From assembly GCF_030704535.1 (NCBI RefSeq), contig NC_081818.1:1811001-1875000 (forward strand): 64,000 bases of DNA, written 5' to 3'. This DNA is from Vitis vinifera (lineage: Eukaryota; Streptophyta; Magnoliopsida; Vitales; Vitaceae). Positions 13,101 through 22,616 of the stretch are shown here, one piece after another (within the stretch, counting starts at the first letter, position 1; every line of letters begins with the position of its first letter). The position numbers were made by a program, and so were the translations under genes. The notes beneath the pieces were generated by a model that saw only the letters and a program-made list of their open reading frames with translations, did no database searches and was not told the DNA's origin.

Positions 13101-16100
13101 TCCCAGAGTTGGTGAAGGAGGCGTTATTCAGTTGGAGGGGCCCCTTTGTGGGGAAAAAGAGGAAAAAAATTTGGAATTCTATCCCGTTGTGTATTTTTTG
13201 GACGGTATGGAAGGAAAGGAATAAGTTAGCTTTCAAGGGAGGGGTGTTAAATATTCAGAAACTCAAAAATTCTTTTGTTTGTACCTTGTGGAGTTGGGCT
13301 AGAGTGTATATTGGAGAGGAGTCCTTTTCACTCTTAGGTTTTTTGGAGTGGCTAGCGGCCACTTAAGGGAGGGTAAGGGTGCTTGTTTTTTTATGCTCTC
13401 GTTTTGAGGTAGATTTGTATATGTCCTGTATGCTTGGTGGCCTTTGCCCTTTAATATATTTGTGATATTTATAAAAAAAAAAACTATAGTTCGTTTTAGA
13501 AAATTTGAGAGAGGAAATATGATAAAAAGAAAATAGAAAGGAAAAATAAAAGAAAAAAATGTGAAAGAAAATAAAAAATAAATTTAAATTCAATAAATTA
13601 TTTTTACATATCACTCAAACATATTTAAATTTCTAATTAATTTTAACCGTATTTAACTTTTTTCATATTTTCGACAAAGAAATCAAACATAAGAAAATTA
13701 TTTTTTCTTTAATATTTTTTTTCTTAATGTTTTCTGAACCAAATATAACCAAGAGTAATTTTGAAAGTGTTTTCTAATGTTTTGGGGGACTTGTAAAAAT
13801 TATATTTTTAATAAATTTTTAAATATTTAAAAAACTACTTGAAGTGATTTTTAAGGATTTGTAAATATTTCTTATAAAAATTATATTTTTGGAGCACATC
13901 ACAACAAAAATTATCAATTTCCTTAAAAAAAAATTAGGGTTAATTTTATTCTCCTTCGGTTTCAGTTAAATACATCTAGCTCCCATATGTTTGAAATTTC
14001 ATCAAATACCTCCCTTATTTTTATTTTTTTTTTAGTTTCATTCACCTCCTCTTTCACTCAAAATAAAGGAGGTGTATGATGAAATTTCAAATCTATGGAG
14101 GTTAGATGTATTTAGCAAAAACCATGGGAGAGATGAATGAAATTCACCCAAAAATTTATGTTTAAACACTACTGGATTCTCATATGATAAAAAGCTTATC
14201 GACAAACAAACAATTTCATCAAATGTAAATTTAAATTACTATCAAATAAAAATATAAATAAATGCAATTTGAGTATGAAAAATGGGGCTCAAATCCAATT
14301 TCCATCTCTAATTCCGAAAAACTGACCAATAATTTTTAAATATATGAATTCCATATTCGTTACGTCAAACAAACAATGGATTTGAATTCCTTCTTATGTT
14401 GATTGTATGATAGATAACAGTGGTAGCTAATGCACATCCTCTTTAGTAATGTAATAGGTACCTGATGTTGAGGGATCCAAAGAATTCCAATGTGAGCTCA
14501 CTAGAACTCCATATGGGAGACGATTCATAAACGAGGTATGCCTACCCTTCTGTTTGTTCTTTTGTTGCAGCTCATGATTTTATTTTCCCATTCATTTCAG
14601 ATTTAGTTGTGGTGTTTCTTTTTAATCTGCAGGAGCTGAATTCATATCTTGAATTTTTGTTTGAACTCATTGCTGCTCGGGGTCCTGATATTGGATTAAA
14701 TGCATCATTGTCTCGCTATGATTTTTTCCATGGCCACCTTTTTCTTGCCAGAGAAACTGGAAGACTTGGCATACTGTAAGTCAGGGCATTTTCTTTTTCT
14801 CATTGTCGCTGTGTTTTGTATTCTAACAAAATTCTATTTCATGTTCGTTGGAATTTATAGCTATAAAATGGTCTTATCTCATTGATTTGTTGCTCACCTA
14901 TGAGCTAATGGTACTAAATTTGGCAGGTTCCATGCTAAAGAATACCCATCTTATGAAAAAGAAAGTTTCCCATACAATATGGGATATTGTCAAATAGGTA
15001 AGACTTTGCTAGATTGAGTCAGTTTAGTTTGAGCTTGAAAAAATTGTTCTGAGAAGGAGTTACAGAGTTTATAGGACCGTGACGACCGAAAAATCATTAG
15101 TTATTAACCAAGTTATTCTATAGAGATTCCGAGATTTGAAATTCTGCTATTCAACTATGGGATGGTAGTGGCAGTTGTGATGATAACAGTTTTTGCTTTT
15201 CAGGGTCCAATGTGGCATATGATGATTCTATGAACTTGCGGAACATTCTCTGGCTTGCTCCATTACCAAGCAATTCCTCTAAAGGTTGGGTGGCTCCTGG
15301 TATGTCTCCCAACCCACATCTGAAGCAACAAATTGCTATGTTTATCAAACCACAAACAAGGATTTCACTGAACCCATTGTACATATGCTGTTTAATTCTT
15401 CTCATGTTGATGGCTCGATTATATTGACACCTTGTATATGTGTCGTGTCCACGGGAACTGCAGCCATGCTAATAAAACCATACCTAAAATGCTGATGATA
15501 CATGTGCATCCATTTTCCTTAATGGTGGTGCCTGAGCAATTCCCATCATTTTTTATTCATTTACTCATTTCTGATTGTGCGTATGCTGATACATATTTTT
15601 CTAGTGTGTTTTTCATCTAATTTTTCTCTTCCATTTATTTTCTGCTTCTTTTCCCATATTACTATTCCGAATCTCCTAGTTGAAATCTTTTGGCATCATA
15701 ATTCCTAGGTCAGAGATTCTAATCGTCTGAGCATCTCACTGAAATTCTAGGTTTCCTCATGATATGTTTTATGTAGAATTCTTCCTTCCCTTTTTATTGC
15801 TTTAGTACATCAAAATGTGTTCCATGGAAGAAGAAAATACCAGTGAACTCTGGATGAAAATGGAAAGGATTACTTCTGTTGTAGAAAATTCCTGACTTAG
15901 TTTTTGATCTTCATTTGATAGGAGTCCTGGTGGTGCTGGATGCCCGCCCAGGAGGAATCATATACAGAGATATCATCCCTGACTATGTAAAATTTGCAAG
16001 GACCATATATGAAGGTTTGAATTTTCCTTCATCTTTTCAACCATTCAGTTTTGGGCAATCAGCCGTTTTTCTTGAATGATTAAACCAACACAGTAGGAGA

Positions 16101-16219
16101 GGATTAGATTGAAGTCAATTTCTTGGTCTTGCCCAGATGATTTTGGAGATGTTGCAGTGGATGTCAACTACTTGAATGTGGGAAATGCAGTGCCTGATTA
16201 TCAGATCTTCATTTGCTGA
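10161..16219 (+). CDS. Conserved plant protein of unknown function, 339 aa, seven exons
   Basis: Exons: 10161-10616, 14458-14535, 14633-14775, 14927-14997, 15204-15299, 15922-16014 and 16137-16219. All junctions are GT-AG and the 1020-nt CDS closes in frame. The N-terminus (about 45 residues) is Ser/Pro/Phe-rich and could be a plastid transit or signal peptide. It is followed by a conserved-looking SASDVVALLG segment, EELNSYLEFLFELIAARG, RYDFFHGHLFLARETG, FHAKEYPSYEKE, DDSMNLRNILWLAPLP, and the end GVLVVLDARPGG ... DYVKFARTIYED ... VGNAVPDYQIFIC. I recognise it as a conserved plant protein but cannot name the family and see no catalytic motif I trust. Intron 1 is 3841 bases and filled with mobile elements; the other introns are 97-622 bases. 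Intron 5 is preceded by an in-frame-like continuation that is not coding. Confidence 0.85.
11162..11288 (+). mobile_element. tRNA-derived SINE head plus a second truncated head in intron 1
   Basis: GATCGGGATAACTCAATTGA and GTCACCAGTTCGAGTCCCC resemble the A and B boxes of a tRNA-type Pol III promoter. The segment GGGTTTGCTCCCTTATGG is shared with the SINE at 63018-63167. ATTAAGTTTTACT flanks 11162-11253 on both sides and may be its target duplication. After the second copy the head (GATCGGGATAACTCAGTTGA) starts again and breaks off, so it is either a target duplication inside an older copy or a partial tandem. Confidence 0.55.
11346..13483 (+). mobile_element. 5'-truncated, mutated L1-type LINE (RT and C-terminal zinc region) in intron 1
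   Basis: The coding remains start at NAFVRGKQILDASLIANE and include RT motifs KLDIEKAYDSINW, GLRQGDPLSPYLF and LLFVDDTIIF. The plant LINE C-terminal zf-RVT region follows (RCFLCGCEEESVNHILLHC), ending with the TAA near 13364. A TGA at 11862-11864 stands where Trp is normal (ILA*FEAASGL). A one-base loss in a G run near 12570 shifts the frame (SDQWCG to DERLSHSF). A short 3' UTR ends in an A run at 13473-13483. It is in the same orientation as the host gene and would be spliced out. Target duplications are not visible. Confidence 0.92.
13937..14149. mobile_element. 213-bp foldback MITE in intron 1
   Basis: The two halves pair over most of their length: GGGTTAATTTTATTC... with ...GAATGAAATTCACCC, TAAATACATCTA with TAGATGTATTTA, and TTTGAAATTTCATCA with TGATGAAATTTCAAA. 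Flanking 9-mers AAAAAATTA (13928-13936) and AAAAATTTA (14150-14158) differ at one base and may be a target duplication. The rest of 13484-14457 is AT-rich without coding signal. Confidence 0.6.
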
Positions 16220-16288
16220 CACCCTTCTGGAGGTCGGTAACACTTGCTTAATTTCCTTAATGGCGCGTTAATTCCACTTACTCTGTTC

Positions 16289-16399
16289 TTAGTCCTGTCT
16301 TTGGTGTTGGTGCTTTTTCTCAGCGATGCAGTACTCATCACCCATGAGCTCATAAAGCTGAGTGTTGACTTGGGATAACTGGTAGGCCATCTGATCCAT
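16289..16399 (-). pseudogene. Protein-like 36-codon fragment, possible last exon of a gene relic
   Basis: From the ATG at 16397-16399 the minus strand reads MDQMAYQLSQVNTQLYELMG and on to a TAA at 16289-16291. The composition is amphipathic and protein-like, unlike chance AT-rich ORFs. To the right (16430-16620) other frames also give protein-like pieces (for example DEPRLLPACGYFHFYAMAAS), but frames change without usable introns (the only splice-like gap is about 46 bases). I do not recognise the family. It converges with the end of the upstream gene at 16219. Confidence 0.3.
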
Positions 16400-16709
16400 A
16401 CACTGAATCTCAATATGAATAAGGTTTCAGTTTTTCTATCAACACAAACTGGCTGCCATGGCATAGAAGTGAAAATATCCACATGCTGGTAGTAACCGTG
16501 GCTCGTCTAAATGCCCTGTTACTGGTTCTTTTCTGTTGGAACACAATTGTGATGGAAATCACTAGACTGAAACTTACTTCACCATAGATGATTCCATGCA
16601 CATGTTGGAGTTTGATCAATAATGATTAATATGGTATACGTAAAACTGTTTGCGTGATATCCCATACCGAGTAGGTTGCCAAATCAATGAGCTTGGAGCT
16701 TATTTGGTC

Positions 16710-17053
16710 ATGTTTTTGAAAACAGTTTTCAAAAAACAATTTTTGAGGATAGTTCTTAAAGAAATGAAATTTTGCTGGGAAACTCAAATATAAAAAACAT
16801 TTTTTATTATTTTTATTTATTCTCTATGAAAGGAATTTGTACCTATATATCATGTATAAAATTTTGAAGTATTCTATATATTTTCAAATATTATTAAGAA
16901 AATTCTACCAAAAAAATAATCGAAAACATCTCAAATTTGTTCTAAAAAATAAATTGTTTTTAGAACAAATGCCCAAAAATTTATTTTCTTACAAAAGTTT
17001 GCCAAACTTATTTTTCTAAATTATAAAAAACAGAAAATTGTTTTCAAACACAT
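16710..17053. repeat. MITE-like segment with inverted ends
   Basis: ATGTTTTTGAAAACAGTTTTC at the left pairs with the reverse complement of GAAAATTGTTTTCAAACACAT at the right, and the inside is A/T-rich. The boundaries and target duplication are not clear. Confidence 0.35.
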
Positions 17054-17092
17054 ATTTGTTATCCCATGCTACATCCGTTTAAACTTGCCTCT

Positions 17093-17440
17093 TGCTCCTC
17101 GGTGCCTGCCAGTTTTTGGGCTGGGCCTACACGCCTGATCCTTAACCAGCTCCAATGTGTAGGAGCCGCTTTGGGGCCCAACAAAGAAAGCCCGAGTTAA
17201 TGGGAAAATAGTGGAGCTCAATCCAATGCTTGGACAAAGGTCGGACTCGTTTGTTATTTTACCTAAAAAAATTTTGTTAAAAATGTGTAATATGTTTTTT
17301 TAAAAATCAAGATATTAAAAAAATTCAAGCCTGTTTGATCATGTTATTTTAAAACAAAAAACTATTTTTAAAAATTTATAACATTGTTTGATCGTTATTT
17401 TCTTGAAACAATTTTTAAAAACAAAGTGAAGTAGCAAATA
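17093..17440. repeat. Direct repeat, copy 1 (partner at 21168-21516)
   Basis: A block of about 348 bases beginning GCTCCTCGGTGCCTGCC and containing GGGCCTACACGCCTGATCC and GGTCGGACTCGTTTGTTATT recurs nearly unchanged 4.07 kb downstream. The block is GC-richer than its surroundings at its left half. No primer-binding site follows it, so I do not call it an LTR. Confidence 0.7.
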
Positions 17441-18361
17441 ATTTTTTATGGGATTCAAATATATAACATTTTAGATTTTACTTTCTAGGTTTAATAAAAA
17501 TAATTAGACTTTACAAGTAAATAGAACATTTCATGCACGTAATGCTACTAAAAAATAATAAATAATAAAATTAAAAATGGTATATATATATTTTAAACAT
17601 TCAAATAATTTTTCATTAAAAATATTATTTTTTATTGAAATTTTATATAATAGTTTATATGCATTAAAAAAACTTGATATATAAAATAAAACCTAAAATA
17701 TAAACCCTAGAACATCAATATAAAAAAAAATTGAATAAAAAAGTTTTGAAATTAGAGATATTGCATTTATTTTGATAGTAATAATTAAAAAAAACATTCA
17801 ATTGAAAAAAGAAAAACAAATAAAAGAGAAAAAAATGTTCAAGTTAATAATTTTTTTAAATTCATAAAAAAATGTTAAAATAAGGATATTTTGGTTATTA
17901 TATTTAAAAAATATTGTTTAGTCTTTTATGTTCAATAAAATACATTTTAATTTTTTTTTTGTTGACTACTTAAAAAGTTTGTAGGTTTAATTTTAGAGCA
18001 ACAGATAAGAAATGAAAAATATATTAAATTTTTTTAAATATATATATTAAAATATATATATAATGCATGACATTTTTTTTAAGGTTAATATTACGTTATT
18101 TAATTTTGTTGAAATTTTAAGTTTACATAATATTAAATTCCCAATAATCAAACAAACCATTAATGAATATAACAATTTCAAATGTTAAACATAAATAAGT
18201 ATTAATAAAAAATTATATTTAAAACATGATCTTCTTGGATTAAAAAAAAAAAAAAAATGAGAGTATGACATTTAGATAACTCTTGATTGAGTTGAAAACT
18301 CTTTTAATATGATCAAACTCTTTATGTCCTATTTTTTAAACTTATTACATCTAATATTGAT

Positions 18362-19162
18362 TCATCGACAAACTTGAGACTCTTTTTCCTCCTCTTCTTC
18401 GTCTTCATTATCATCATCATCCTCCCCCTCTTCTTTTTCTTTCTTTTCATTATTATCATCTTCCTCTCCCTTCTCATTATCATCATCATCTTCCTCCTCA
18501 TCTTCTTCTTCATTATCATCATCCTCCTTTTCTTTTTCATCATCTTCCTCTTCATCGTCCTTCTTCTCTTCTTCTTCTTCTTCTTCCTCTTCACCATGAT
18601 CATTTTCCTTTTCATCATCATCATCCTCCTTCTCCTATTCATCCTCTTCTTCTTCCTCATCATCATCATCGTCTTCCTTTTCCTCTTCCTCTTCATCATC
18701 ATCATCATCCTCCCCCTCTTCTTCTTCTTCTTTCTTTTCATCATTATCATCTTCCTCTCCCTTCTCATTATCATCCTCCTCTACCTCATCTTCCTCATCT
18801 TCTTCTTCATTATCATCATCGTCCTTCTTCTCTTCTTCTTCTTCTTCTTCTTCTTCCTCTTCACCATCATCATCCTCTTCTTCTTCTTTTTTTTCTTCTT
18901 CCTCCTCATCATCATCGTCTTCCTTTTCCTCTTCCTCTTCATCATCATCATCCTCCTCCTCTTCTTTTTCCTCTTCCTTTTCATCATCATCATCATCATC
19001 ATCATCATCTACCTCTTCCTCTTCTTTTTCATTGTCATCATCATATTCTTTTTCTTCAAACACATTGAATTCTTCTTCTTCAAATACATTGAATAATTCT
19101 TCTTTTTCACCATCTTCTTTCAACCATTCAGGGTACATATAGTCAATATAGTTTGACATCAT
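18362..19162 (-). CDS. Acidic Asp/Glu-repeat ORF, interrupted by one TAG
   Basis: The ATG at 19160-19162 opens MMSNYIDYMYPEWLKEDGEK. This leads into about 230 codons built almost wholly of GAA/GAG/GAT runs (Glu, Asp, some Lys and Asn). A TAG at 18635-18637 stops it after 175 codons. The frame then continues acidic to a TGA at 18362-18364 after ESQVCR, 266 codons in all, so the frame survived every repeat-length change. A minus-strand TATA box lies 89 bases upstream. No family is recognised; poly-acidic tails occur in chromatin proteins, but this could equally be a triplet-repeat expansion without function. The opposite strand also has long open frames of Ile/Leu/Phe, which are shadows. Confidence 0.4.
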
Positions 19163-19250
19163 GAAATAATAAAAAGAAACTATGATAAAGAAGAAAAATA
19201 ATGACAAGAAAATATGAGAATGTGAATTTGAGTTTGGTTTCTAAGACCTT

Positions 19251-19260
19251 ATATTTATAG
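19251..19260 (-). promoter_or_regulatory. TATA box upstream of the acidic ORF
   Basis: CTATAAATAT on the minus strand lies 89 bases before the ATG at 19162, room for a start site about 30 bases downstream and a short leader. It is a good match in an AT-rich region, so chance is possible. Confidence 0.4.
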
Positions 19261-19929
19261 TGTTAGGTTAGAAACTAGTATGTTATTAGAATAGGAACTC
19301 TAAACTCCATATTATATTATAATTAGGACTTATGATATTACGTGATTTATTTAATTCAAACCATCTAACTATATTTGAAAAGGGCTAAAGAGTCATCTTC
19401 TTTGTTAAATTGCTCTAGGATAAGTCCTAGTAGGTTCAATCTCATTTTTAACTTATAATTCCCCGGTTATAGTTACACTTATCTTCTTCCAATTTCTCTA
19501 TTTTATTTTAATTTTAATATTCAAAGTTCACATTAATAAAATAAAATTTTGATCAAATTTTCAATTATATTTTGTAAATTTTTAATTATTTTATAAATTC
19601 TCACAAAAAAAAATCTTTGTCGAGGATGAACTTATTATTTTTTTTTTAAACTCAAAGATGTGTAGTTTAAGAAAAAAAATATATTTTACTCTCTCCACTT
19701 ATAACGGAAAAAATTTTAGATTTTAACTTCTAAGTTTAATAAGAATAATTAGACTTTATGAGTAAAATTTTCAATTTTGAAAAGCAAGAATTAAGACAAA
19801 AAATGGTAACATACAAATTGAATTGAGATCATATCCTAAATTGACCCTTAATTCCCGTATTTTTCTTTCTTAGGCTGCCTATATAGTTTAACATCATTAT
19901 CTAAAATAATCAAATAATTTTTTCATTAA

Positions 19930-20973
19930 GGCTCTGTTTGGTTCTCGAAAAATGTGAGAAAAATAAAATTGGGAGGAAAAATGGAAGGAAAGAAAAAGGT
20001 AAGGAAAGGAATATAACTGTTTTCACTTGTTTGGTTATCCATGGAAAATTCAAGGGAAAAAAAAATCATTTTCTTTTGTTTGGTTAACAACAAAAAAAAG
20101 TCAAGGAAAAATGGAAGGAAAATAAAATTAATAATTTGTCTAAAATGATTATCAATTTGTTGAATAATAAAATAAATTAATCCAATAAAAAAACTGTTGA
20201 AAAACATGAATTTTTCGACATAAAACATTGCTCATAAAAAGTATCTGCTATTATTTTTTTTATTAATAATTATAAGATTTATGTATAAAAAAATAGTAAC
20301 TTTTTATTTTTACATATTTCGATCTTACATTCGACCAAAACTCATTAAGGAGCTCCTTCAAAAACCATTAGCTAGTAAACAATAGCATAACATCAAGGGT
20401 AAAAATCAGATCAAATCCAGAAAGCAACAAGCTAGGAAAGTTTAGAAAAATTCTAGCGAAATTAAGAAACGGGAAAGGCGAAAGCAATCTAGAAACCCAA
20501 ACAGAAAACCCAAGAGAGAATGATTACCTTGGGTTCTGAGTTTTATGAGGTGGATTAGAGTTCAATTCATACCTGATCTGAAGACATGAATTTGAATACA
20601 TTCACTGGATTTGAAGAATTCATTTCATCCATGGGAACTTGATTTGAAGAGCGCACTTCATCCATGGTAACTTGGGTGCCTGAAAAGGGTAGGTTTTCGG
20701 TACTGGAAGGTGGTCCGAGTGCTAGTGGTGGCTGTTGAAAAGGAAGTGAAAGGTGAAGCCTTGGTGAACAAGAGGCTGAAAAAAATTCTCCCCCCCCCCC
20801 CCCCCCCCCCCTTCCTTCCTCTTTTTCTCTTATTTTTCTCGTTATTTTTTAAGGAAAATAATATGAAAAATATTACAATATTTTCTTCAATACTTTCTTT
20901 TGTATTTTTTTTCCATCATATTTTCCATAAGAAAACTATTTTCCTCTACATTTTCCGGGAACCAAACAGAGCC
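19930..20973. mobile_element. Non-autonomous PIF/Harbinger (Tourist-like) element, 1044 bp
   Basis: The left end GGCTCTGTTTGGTTCTCG and the right end, reverse-complemented GGCTCTGTTTGGTTCCCG, form a terminal inverted repeat of about 28 bases with few mismatches. The flanks are TAA at 19927-19929 and TAA at 20974-20976, the 3-bp duplication typical of the superfamily. No transposase is encoded. A run of 22 C lies at 20790-20811. Confidence 0.85.
20790..20811. repeat. Homopolymer run of 22 C
   Basis: It lies inside the Harbinger-type element and is followed by a CT-rich tract. The complementary G run could form a quadruplex, and the length is prone to assembly error. Confidence 0.9.
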
Positions 20974-21167
20974 TAAAAAAAATATTATTTTCTTATTAAA
21001 ATTTTCTATAATAGTTATCATAAATAAAAAAAAAATCTAAAATAAAAAGTTTCGCCATCAAGTTTTGAAATTAATAGTTAAATAATATTCAATGGAAAGA
21101 AGAAAAAAAATACATGTATCATTCCACGTCTATAACGGGCAAGTCAATAATTTTTTAAAAATTTCCT

Positions 21168-21516
21168 GCTCCTCAGTGCCTGCCAATTTTTGGGCCGGGC
21201 CTACACGCCTGATCCTTAACCAGCCCCAATGTGTCGGACACTTTGGGGCCCAACAAAGAAAGCCCGAGTTAATGGGAAAATAGTTGAGCTCAATCCAATG
21301 CTTGGACAAAGGTCGGACTCGTTTGTTATTTTACCTAAAAAAAATTATGTTAAAAATGTGTAATATTTTTTTTTTTAAAAAATTAAGATACTAAAAAAAT
21401 TAGAGCCTGTTTGGTCATATCATTTTAAAACAGAAAACCGTTTTTAAAAATTTATAACATTGTTTGATCGTTATTATCTAAAAACAATTTTTAAAAACAA
21501 AGTATAGTAACAAACA
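21168..21516. repeat. Direct repeat, copy 2 (partner at 17093-17440)
   Basis: It matches copy 1 from GCTCCTCAGTGCCTGCC to AAAAACAAAGTATAGTAA with scattered substitutions and a small loss at GTGTCGGACAC. A second shorter match links 17474-17525 with 19715-19768 (TTTAATAARAATAATTAGAC), so the interval contains older copies of the same composite unit. From 21517 to about 22100 I see only AT-rich sequence. Confidence 0.7.
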
Positions 21517-22179
21517 TTTATATATATATATATATAGGTCTATTTTATCATATTTTTTAAAACTAGTTTTTATTATTTGATTTAAAAATAATTTTTAAAA
21601 ACAAGTTTTTTAAAAATATAACTAAACTAGTCTTACTATTTTAAATGTTTTACAAAAATGGATAAGTTTTTTATTTTTAAAAAAAATAGAAAATGTATCA
21701 AAACAAACAATAATTTACTAAATTAATTTTGTACGCCTTCATAATACCAATATTTTAAATTAAAGTTTTGACATTTTAATTAAAATTTCCTTGTACTAAA
21801 ATTTCAAAATTATAGATTTGACTTCAAATTAAATTTAAATTTAGAGTCTCTTAGAAACTAAAAATGTTTAACGGTTAAATGAAATTTAAAAAAATACTTT
21901 ATAAAAATCTTAAGTAAGAATTAATAAAATTAATATACAAATCCAAAATACAAAGAATTTGGTGCAATTTTTATGTCAATTTTTTTTTTAACTTACCTTA
22001 TATTCTTAAAAATTATTATTAAAATTTTAAAAATTTAAGGTAAGATTTTTTTTTAATATATTAATTTTTAAAATAATTATTGAAAATCAATAAGGTAAAT
22101 TTTAGAGAATTCTTCTCTTATTATTTTCTATTTTTAAAAATGAAAAATAAAAAGCACACAGGTCTGCCGTTTTTCCAAG

Positions 22180-22386
22180 TGGGCCCAAAAATACGGACGA
22201 GACATATTGGGCATAATCGATAGTCCCTTTCTCGTACAAGCACGATTAGGAAAAGCACATTATGCGCTCCACTTGATATTTCCAAGAGGGAAAATGGATT
22301 TTCTTCTTTCGCTCCAACTGTGCACATGTCAACATATGAGTGGATATCCATCTTCTCTCTCCCACGTGTCTCAGTAACCCTGGGCC
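22180..22386 (+). promoter_or_regulatory. Site II motifs of the acyltransferase promoter
   Basis: The palindromic TGGGCCCA (22180-22187) and TGGGCC (22381-22386) lie 230-440 bases before the ATG. Site II motifs with a downstream telo-box are a known pair in plant housekeeping promoters. A pyrimidine-rich leader (22450-22490) follows. Confidence 0.45.
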
Positions 22387-22528
22387 TCAAGATATTTCCA
22401 GAGCCTCGCGCACTGCGCACCATCGTGCACTTTAGCTAAACCCACCTCGCATTCTCTCTCTTTCTTTCTCTCTTCTCCCTCCCTCCCTCCACTGCAAATT
22501 TAATGGAAGCACATTTATAATCTCTCTA

Positions 22529-22536
22529 GAAACCCT
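22529..22536 (+). promoter_or_regulatory. Telo-box AAACCCTA in the acyltransferase leader
   Basis: AAACCCTA lies 81 bases before the ATG at 22617, downstream of the site II motifs, in the probable 5' UTR or core promoter. Confidence 0.5.
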
Positions 22537-22616
22537 AGGATCTGAGTATTCAGTTTTGTTGCTTCTCCATCTAGAAACAATAGGAACCCCTGGGGATCGC
22601 GGGGGGAGTTTCAGAA

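Noticed and set aside
18374..19096. 240-codon plus-strand ORF of Ile, Leu and Phe that looks like a membrane protein
   Set aside because: It is the complement of the Asp/Glu triplet repeat; hydrophobicity follows from CTT/ATC repeats.
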